Assembly: GCF_905475395.1 (NCBI RefSeq)
Contig: NC_058338.1
Coordinates: forward strand, 8,012,935 to 8,076,934
Length of the DNA stretch: 64,000 nt
Direction of reading: 5' to 3'
DNA from: Chrysoperla carnea
Lineage: Eukaryota; Arthropoda; Insecta; Neuroptera; Chrysopidae
The notes under the pieces were generated by a model. That model searched no databases, had not been told where the DNA came from, and saw only the letters and a list, made by a program, of their open reading frames with translations. This document shows positions 56,410-64,000 of the stretch, in pieces. Numbering within the stretch: the first letter of the stretch is position 1; every line of letters starts with the position of its first letter. The translations under genes were made by a program, and so were the position numbers.

Positions 56410-59370
56410 ATAAGTGTTTTAAACAAACAAAAATATCTGCCATGGACGTCATAAAGGTAATCAGTGCACTTACGTACTAAAAGTTCGTATGCAGAGGCTA
56501 TGAAACGTTTACCCCAGCCATTTTTATTTGTTTTAAACATAAAATTTATTCCTGTTGAAGTAATAATGACTGCATAGTACATGTTGTTATCAATTGAACA
56601 CAAAAAAACTTTACAAAATTTGAAAACAAAATGAAACAAATCACAATGGTCATTATGATGTGGCCACATAGTGGTAATTACTATAACTATTATATAAAAT
56701 AGCTTGTCGGTTTTAAAAGCTACTTATATGGTATACCTAACCTAATATTTGTGTGTAGTTTTCGGAAATGGTTGTCTCTCATACAACATTCTGGATAGAA
56801 TATATTGTAACAGTACTGTGTAACGTAACCGATTAGCATTTTCACCGCCACCATATAAGAGTGAAAAGATATTTATCTATAGGTAGTGAATTTTAACTCT
56901 AATGTTGAAATATACATTTTAGACATAAAATGTTTGATAAGAACTAAAAGTAAGGTTAGTGAGTGTGTATGCACAAAAAACAAGGTTATTTGTTGGTTAG
57001 CTCTCAAACTCATGTGTTTGTTAGGTGGGTAGCACTAGAATATAGTGTACTACACCAGTTAATTTCCGTTATGTTATCGTCATTTTTTTAAATTGGAAAC
57101 TATTTATGTAAAAAAAACGTAAATTAAAAAATATAAAAAAAATGACAAAATATTATATATTAGTTATATCCACTCACTATTGCCAACTTAATACATATAT
57201 AGTATATGTTTTTAATGTTGGTAGTGATGATATTTATTATAATATAAATACAGAGTGGTTCTTTCATTTCATATAAATTGAAACTTAGAGTAGAACAACG
57301 ATAACAGGCTCAAACTGGGTTTCAGGAAACGTTGAAAAGCCATTAATAATCTTCTATCGAATATTTCTGCTAAGGAATACTCTATATCTACCGATTTTCA
57401 TTGGAACTTTTTTACAGGTCATTTAATAGACATAGAATATACAGATGCAATGTTTGGAAACGCATCTTTATTGCAAATACTGGCTTCAAGTGAATATTTG
57501 CCGACTCGCTGAAAATTGAACGTCGACCTAGATGTTATGGGAATGCTCGTGTAAAATCACAAAGTTGAGCGCAAGAGTCTTCATCAAATTTTTCATTTTA
57601 TTGAGAAAGAGACAAGCAAAATTTGATATAATATTTCGATGATTCAAAAATCGATCTATAATCTTCAATTGAATCAGTCTATGTATTTGAGCCTTAAGTC
57701 AGTTATGACGCGAACTTTGGCTTTCGCAATTCTATGTCGAATTCATTGCAGATATAGCTCATGATTTTGAAAATTTTTCTGATCACTTCTCCAGCATTTC
57801 CTTTTCTTTCAAGCAAAACCTGTTTCGCAGTATCAGCAGTTCGATAGCCTCGTCATGATCCAGATTTTTTTGTTTGAAGTACTTGAAGTGCTTGAAGATA
57901 AAGTCAAAGAATGAACCGAGCTCAAAATATCAATGGAAATCTGACTAGACAGTGGAAATGCGTTTCATAAATGGATGCGTTTACAGGACTATAATGTTAA
58001 TTGAAATTTATATGGAAAGATTCTCAATGGGAGAGGTTTTGACCCCTAAAACCCTTCCCATGCGCACGTGGTAGCTTGAATCTTTAATATGAAGTTGGTA
58101 GTAGGTAGAAGTAATTGTATCTTAAATCTTTCTCTGACATTGATTGCAATGGCCTCTGATCATGAGATTGAGATTCTTCGTAAACTTCGTGTGTTAATAG
58201 GAATGATACATTTAAGGTGTTTTCTAATATATATTGATTTGAACTTGATTTAATTTATGTTACCGCCAGATTATCGACAAGCTAACTTGAGGTTGATGTA
58301 ACGAATATGAAATTATCATATTTATACAAAGCAATAAACATGGGCTACATTTTCATTCATTGGTAAGAAAATGGAAGATAACACACCTTCTAATTTTAGT
58401 GTTTTGGTTTAGATCGTAAAAAAAAGAGTAAACTACAGCCTTTCTGTATTTTGTGTATGTATATGGAAAGCATCAATTTTGAACTGTGTGTTGTGTTGTG
58501 TAGGTGGCCTAGATATTTATGTCATCTGAAGTATTATATATTTATAGTTCTAGAGCATAGCGCACATACATAGTTGTTGTATGTTTTATCTATGAAAATA
58601 AGTTCCATTGGGAAATACAATATCATTTTCATGTATATTTTTGATTTATTTATACATTCATATAAAAAATTATTATTTTGTTCAAATTATTATTATTCTT
58701 ATCATTATTGTTATTGTTATTTTAATAAAGAATGGGAAGGTATTTTACAACACTTCTATTGAAATTTGTTTTTTACCTTTAACTGAATAAACCGCAAAAT
58801 ATTATTAAACCATGAGTTTATAATGGGTAATAGAGACAATGGAGAATAGAACTCAAGTTTTTCGATTTTAAACGAGATACAAGTATGAGATTTTGAATTC
58901 TCTGTTCCTGCTGAGGTACGCTATCCACAGTAATGTGCAGTCCCTCGTATGCCTTACGCAGTGCTTTTCTTTGAGATCAGCCCCAGTATTATACTTTTCG
59001 CAGCTCAATTACTTCAAACTCTTACTTTATGATGTTTCGCTGTGGAGCCCGATATGGAATTTTTGCCATTGTCATCTTGATAACGGGTTCTGACATCGAG
59101 TCGTCGAGTACTTTCAAACAGTTTAGTTATATATACCCACTTTTGAGATACACAGCACAAGAAACGGACGTGAAACAGCCTTCTAGGTAGGCAATCCCTG
59201 AAAACGAGGACCTCACCATGACTCCCAAGGTGACTACATTTCTTTAATCGTAAAACAAGGTTTAGTGTACACGTCTATTAAGTTTCGCCATTGAATCCAA
59301 AATGCAAAGTATTTCCCATAGGGTGCTCATGAGTCGATGGCCATAGCTTGTATTCATTGGTTAAATTTAA
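56410..59370. other. Long spacer, decayed sequence, no gene supported
   Basis: Short frames are present (56358-56669 on minus, 58574-58790 and 58893-59093 on plus), but none shows a known domain or splice context. At about 57660-58000 the minus strand has coding-like composition with many interruptions, which may be an old transposon. I cannot assign it. An ATT/TTA-rich microsatellite lies at about 58668-58730. Confidence 0.35.
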
Positions 59371-59494
59371 TAGTGCAAATAACTCCTTAACTATTGTGTT
59401 TTGGACAAAAGTTTATAAGTCACTTTCGACTTAAAATTTTCCAAAGAATTCACCTCTTAGGTATGTGCATCGAGTCACGGGACACCCTGTATAC
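59371..59494 (-). mobile_element. End fragment of the CAGGGTGTCC transposon family
   Basis: On the minus strand: TACAGGGTGTCCCGTGAC, then TTTGGAAAATTTTAAGTCG. These match the left end of the Tc1/mariner-like remnant at 33871 in the same order. No coding sequence remains. Confidence 0.5.
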
Positions 59495-59993
59495 TAAAAA
59501 ACGGTATGCGAGTTTTTAATTGATAAACTTTGATCTTTCAAGTAACTTTTGTTTACTTTTATTCTAGGTAACCATCAAATCCTCACGATCCAATATTAAT
59601 GTTCCTTTGTAATTAAACACGACTTTTTTTTTTCTTGATAAATATTAATTTTCAAACTCTTTGTACAAAGAATTATGTTTTGTATGCTTATTAATTTGAA
59701 ATTTTTGTAAAATAAATATTCATTAAAAATTCTGTTAAGTAACAGAAACAAACTTTTTATGAATTTTTCAAATTTTGTTGTTGTTTGTTAATTTATAAAT
59801 TAATATTAAATAAATAATAAATAAAAAAATTCATGACAAAATAAAAAACAAATACGAATTTCAATTAAGATTTCTAGTAAATATTTCATTTATCCTCAAG
59901 AGAAAACTTTTTATTTATTAAGAATGTATTTAGGATTCCGTGTAAAAATTAAAGGAAAAGCTTTTTTGTTTAATAAAATTATTATTGTATTTT

Positions 59994-60300
59994 ATATACC
60001 CTGTGTGTATGAAATATATATCAAGGTATACTAATTTTAGCAATAAGTTTATAATACTAAGAAGTAGTGTTCATAAAATCACATATAAGTAGTCCATCAT
60101 TTCGGTTTGTGCATCAATTTGCACGATAACTCAAAAACGAAAAGAGATATTAAGCTGAAATTTTTGTAGCGTATCCAGGACGTCAAAAATTAGCATATAG
60201 TACAGGTCTGTAGTTCATAAGACTTATCTTGTAAATAAATAGAGATAGAAGAAAAGTTTAAATACAAAAACTGTTACTTAATAAATAAATATGAAACAAT
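59994..60300 (+). repeat. Repeat family A, partial copy
   Basis: Starts TATACCCTGTGTGTATGAAAT, then the GATAACTCAAAAACGAAAAG block and GACTTATCTTGTAAAT. The right terminal part is missing. Confidence 0.6.
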
Positions 60301-60544
60301 TTTTATAATAAATTTTTTCAAATCTATTAATTTGAGTTGTATTTGCAACGAACCTTCTATAATTTGATAAAGAGAAGTATTCATTCATTGCTTTATTTAC
60401 GAGTTGATAAATAAAGTTGAATAAAAAAATATATATAAACAGAATTGTCGACCTGAGTATCATAGATATATATACAGAGTGATTCATTTTAATATATACA
60501 TATAAATATCTCGTTTTGTAGTTAACAAATCCAAAAATAACTTA

Positions 60545-61106
60545 AAACAAGTGAAAACAAACAATTGACTGAGTTAATTGTTGAAATACCATGCATAATC
60601 AGTGTTGATTTCTTTATCACATAACACATACAAACATGTGACACATACATAACTGATAATCAAGTATAGAACATATTATAAAATTTTCGCCTAATTGGCG
60701 CCCTCACGGGTACACAGTGATGTTTACGAAAAAATGTTTCAAACAAAAGTTGTTTAATTTGATAAGGAACATTTTTTACATTTAAACTTTTGTTCTATCT
60801 CTAACGGTTTACAAGATGGGTCCTACGGATCCAAGACCTAATTGACTTATGATGCTCATTTACGATCTTGACCTCACTTTTTACGTCCTGAGTACGCTGT
60901 AAAAATTTCAGCTCGATATCTTTTTTCGTTTTTGAGTTATCGTGTCCACAGACGGACGGACGGACGGACGGACAACCGGAAATGGACTAATTAAGTCATT
61001 TTATGAACACCTATGACAAAATTTTTTTCCTAGCATCATTATTTTTAAGCGTTACAAACTTGGGACTAAACTTAATATACTATGTATATTTCATACATGG
61101 TATAAC
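60545..61106 (-). repeat. Repeat family A, near full-length copy
   Basis: Inverted relative to the 63468 copy. It runs from AACAAGTGAAAACAAACAAT through AACGGTTTACAAGATGGGTC to AAGCGTTACAAACTTGGGAC and the terminal hairpin ATACTATGTAT/ATACATGGTAT. A (GGAC)n run lies at about 60954-60974. The length is about 560 bp with no open frame. Confidence 0.75.
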
Positions 61107-61113
61107 AAAAGTT

Positions 61114-61674
61114 GCAGAGCTGGGCGGGGGACATCATGTTCTGAGTTCAGATTGGACCTAGTTCTTCAAGTTTATTTAATAGCTAATTTAGGTCCTAAAC
61201 GATAACAGATAGAATGACACATTAAATTAGAAAGTTGATCCTCATAAAAAATCGAACAATTTTTGTTCAAAACATTTTTTCGAAAAATTTTACCTTTTCG
61301 GAAAAAATGTGACCTAAAAACATGTCATAATTGCATTTACTCGAAAGAAAATATGCTTAGAGTTTATCGATAATTGTAATTCAAAGTCATGAACACAGGC
61401 GAATGTTCTTTCTTATCTTTGACAACTTTTGGTTAAAGCATTTTGTCCATAGTAAGTATGTTTCTTTCGATTAAATGCAATAATGATATATCCTCCGAAA
61501 GCTGACGATTTTCGAAAAAATGGTTTAGAAAAAAAGTTAGTTTTTTTTATGAGGATCAACATTCTAATTTAAGGTGACATTCTATCTCTTTCCGTTAAGG
61601 ATTTAAAAGTGGCTAAGAAACCTGAAGAACAATATTCAATCTGCCAGAACCTAATGTCCTCCATCAAACTCTGC
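61114..61674. mobile_element. Long-inverted-repeat fold-back element
   Basis: GCAGAG at the left and CTCTGC at the right tip are followed inward by alignable arms. GGACATCATGTTCTG faces the complement of CAGAACCTAATGTCC. GTTGATCCTCATAAAAAA (about 61233) faces TTTTTTATGAGGATCAAC (about 61543). The arms exceed 150 bp each. Non-coding. It abuts a family A copy on the left and the next MITE on the right. Confidence 0.65.
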
Positions 61675-61708
61675 AATTTGCGATCAAGTTATTTTTTTGA
61701 GGGGCTAA

Positions 61709-61958
61709 CATGAAGGTTATAAAGAAGGAGAACGATCGCAATAGAAAATATTGTTCCCAATATTTTGAAAAAATAAGTGAGGCGCTGGGATCGCCAAGTT
61801 GTATCATTAAATGCGGGCTGTTGTGCGCTAATATACTACTTACGGACGACAGCGCGGCTGGTGGCTGAAAATGAACTATAAAATCTACAAATTTTCAGGG
61901 ACAGGTGCGCTAATGCTTTAGTACATAGCGATCGTTCTCCTTCTTTATAACCTTCATG
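61709..61958. mobile_element. 250-bp MITE with 8-bp target duplication
   Basis: The tip CATGAAGGTTATAAAGAAGG, continuing AGAACGATCGC, is perfectly inverted at the right end (GCGATCGTTCTCC, TTCTTTATAACCTTCATG). Flanks GGGGCTAA and GTGGCTAA match at 7 of 8 bases, fitting an hAT-type insertion. The interior contains GC-richer sequence such as GACGACAGCGCGGCTGG. Nearly identical arms suggest recent origin. Confidence 0.8.
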
Positions 61959-62683
61959 GTGGCTAACAACAAAACGAGATATATAAGTGTGTATATATTA
62001 AAATGGTCCACCCAATATATTGTAGTATTTTTTTTTTTTTCAAATTGTTTACGTGTCGAAAAATAAATTAAAACCTTCAAGTTTAGTAAACAGCACGTTT
62101 AGGGAAGTACAGATTATAATTTATGTTTGTGTGTATAAAAAAAAATGTATAAAGCACAGTCGAACATAATAGCAGTTTTTTAACACTATAGTTATGTACC
62201 CTTTTTAAGGCTTAACAACAAATAGACGAATGTGTGTTTTTTTCTCCAACTTTATTGTATACTCTTTATGGATATGCTCATCGACATTGAAAAATTGGAC
62301 AGAAATAAAATCCAGTAATATGACTATCATTCCCTCGGAACCAGGGGAAACATGGCAAACTGGGTTTTTTATATTGAATACAATTTTTTAACTGCTAATA
62401 AATGATTTTTCCTCCAACATATGAGGCAAGGGTAGAGGCGGACTGGCAGTAAATGGCCCATCGGGAACTTATACAATAGTCGGCATCGGAAGCTCCAATT
62501 TTTTGGGAAGCGACTGTTTTTCTGCATTTTACATTATTCTTTAACTTTCAATTTAAAATGCAATTTTATTTTTTTTATCAACAAGAAGCTGAACTCTGCC
62601 AAGTTTGGAAAATCTCGTGGCTTACTTATGATTCTCCAATGTGGTACCCGTGGCTATACAAATAATATATAAGTAATTTACCT

Positions 62684-62810
62684 TATAGGCAATTTACTAA
62701 CAGATATGACATACAAATTACATAATGAACAAAATTAAAATGTAATTATTTATAGGCAATTTTATTACAGATATGACATACAAATTACATAATGAACAAA
62801 ATTAAATCTT
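62684..62810. repeat. 67-bp tandem duplication
   Basis: The block CAGATATGACATACAAATTA followed by CATAATGAACAAAATTAAA occurs at 62701 and 62768, with TATAGGCAATTT before each. It is a recent two-copy tandem repeat in spacer DNA. Confidence 0.75.
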
Positions 62811-63467
62811 AATTTTATTTCTCTAACCTATTTTTCTCTAAACCGTACATTTTTAGATCGTGAGTCTATTTTTCATTCGCACGATAAGCTTGAAAATGAA
62901 TGGTAAATCATAGCATTTGATAGAAAAATAAAGAAGATCTGGCGTGGACGACGCAGAACACAAATTAATTTAATTAACAGACTAACAGTTGAGATGGGTT
63001 AGGCATGGTGGGTGTAAGGATGAAAAAAGGTGTACTTAGCTTCTCAAAATAACTGAGTAGCTGAAATAATTAAACAGCGAAAAAGATGGTAAAATACAAA
63101 TAAGGTAACACTTTAGCAAGTAACATTTTTCAATGAGCGTTTGTCTCCGTTTAAAATGAATACATATTTCATATTCTAAGTGGATAGTATACAATTTGTT
63201 TCTAGTTCCGGTGAAAAAGGAAAATTTATATCAATAAGTTATTATAATATCGCATGTCTACAGATTTTTTATTAAAAAAATAAATAATAATAATAAAAAA
63301 GAATACAAAAAAAACGACATATTTATTGTAATCAGTCTACTATGGCCCCTATGGCATCTATAGTTTACAATATAACTCGTCTGCTTAGATATCATTGATA
63401 TATTGGTACGTCAAAATATAATTTTCACATGAAAAAGATATTTTAACATGATATAATTTTTGTTTTT
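62811..63467. other. Spacer, nothing recognised
   Basis: AT-rich DNA with A- and T-runs near 63270-63320. No gene, inverted ends or tandem repeat seen. Confidence 0.35.
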
Positions 63468-63979
63468 TTATACCACATACATGTGAAATATATCAAAGTA
63501 TACTAAGTTTAGTCCCAAGTCTGTAACGTTTAAAAATATTGATGCTACGAACAAAATTTTGGTAGAGGTGTTCAAATAATAACCTAATTAGTTCATTTTC
63601 GGTTGCCCTTTTGTCCGTCTGTCTGTGAATACGATAACTCAAAAACGAAAAGAGGTATCAAGCTGAAATTTGTATAGCATGCTTAGGACGTAAAAAGTGA
63701 GGTCGAGTTCGCAACATTGGCCAATTGGGTCTTGAACCATAAAATATATATATATTTATAAATAAACAACTTTTGTTTGAAACATTTTTTCGTAAACATC
63801 ACTGTTTATGCACGAGGGCGCAAATTTTATAGTATGTATTATATGAGAATATCAGTTATGTGTGTATGGCTATCTAGGACGTGTCGTTAAAAAATCAAAC
63901 GATTTCGTAATCAACACTGTCTATACATAGTATTTCAACAATTAACTCAGTCAATTGTTTGTTTTCACTTGTTTTAATT
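63468..63979 (+). repeat. Repeat family A, near full-length copy
   Basis: Starts TATACCACATACATGTGAAA, then TTTAGTCCCAAGTCTGTAACG. The CCGTCTGTCTGTG block, GATAACTCAAAAACGAAAAG and AACATCACTGTTTATGCACG follow. It ends ACACTGTCTATACATAG, AACTCAGTCAATTG and TTTTCACTTGTTTTAA. About 510 bp, in the opposite orientation to the 60545 copy. Confidence 0.75.
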
Positions 63980-64000
63980 GAATTTGTATCTATACTAAGT

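Noticed and set aside
56358-56669. 103-aa minus-strand frame in the right spacer as a missing Dpr exon
   Set aside because: No immunoglobulin Cys/Trp pattern and no splice sites in the right phase; part overlaps a MITE.
60950-60980. GGAC-rich run as a CRISPR or regulatory array
   Set aside because: It is a simple tetranucleotide run inside repeat family A; no CRISPR-like spacing exists anywhere in this eukaryotic window.

Overview
The window is 64 kb of AT-rich insect nuclear DNA. The evidence is spliced genes with GT..AG introns, cytosolic ribosomal protein genes, a CYP6-type cytochrome P450 and a Dpr-type immunoglobulin gene (a family known from arthropod nervous systems). Dense MITE, fold-back, LINE, hAT and satellite debris fills the introns and spacers. 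I cannot name the order or species. No prokaryotic, organellar, viral or retroviral/LTR element was recognised.

Layout. 1-7.8 kb: repeats only, including a tRNA-like SINE head and a TTAA-flanked fold-back element. 7.9-11.1 kb (+): an unrecognised 203-aa single-pass membrane protein gene. 12.8-18.3 kb (-): a complete six-exon CYP6-like P450 (511 aa) with satellite arrays in its introns. 19.8-21.3 kb (-): SURF6 (291 aa) with a LINE tail in its intron. 21.7-23.5 kb (+): endonuclease G (318 aa), divergent from SURF6 across about 380 bp. 26.0-29.6 kb (-): RO60/TROVE Y-RNA-binding protein (554 aa) with a degenerate metal site in its vWA domain. 31.3-33.1 kb (+): RpL10A (uL1, 217 aa). 34.6-36.4 kb (-): RpL17 (uL22, 185 aa). 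37.9-41.6 kb (+): MAP2K1/2-type MEK (Dsor1, 395 aa). 41.7-49.0 kb: spacer with fold-back elements and a hAT remnant bounded by an exact 8-bp target duplication. 49.0-52.5 kb (-): the last two exons of a Dpr gene, whose upstream exons are not visible and probably lie beyond the right edge. 52.5-64 kb: probable Dpr intron, with a 316-bp satellite array, a LINE remnant and several MITEs.

For all seven complete genes with a known family, the exon boundaries I read from splice sites sum to an exact open frame of family-typical length, so those models are firm. They are housekeeping or signalling genes (ribosome: RpL10A, RpL17, SURF6; RNA quality control: RO60; mitochondrial nuclease: ENDOG; Ras-ERK signalling: MEK; detoxification: P450). 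They look like independent neighbours and not a functional cluster.

I found no convincing new multi-gene system. The most notable items are a perfect 92-bp palindrome, a satellite whose units each carry the CRE octamer TGACGTCA, the altered RO60 MIDAS motif, and two TTAA-flanked long-inverted-repeat families.
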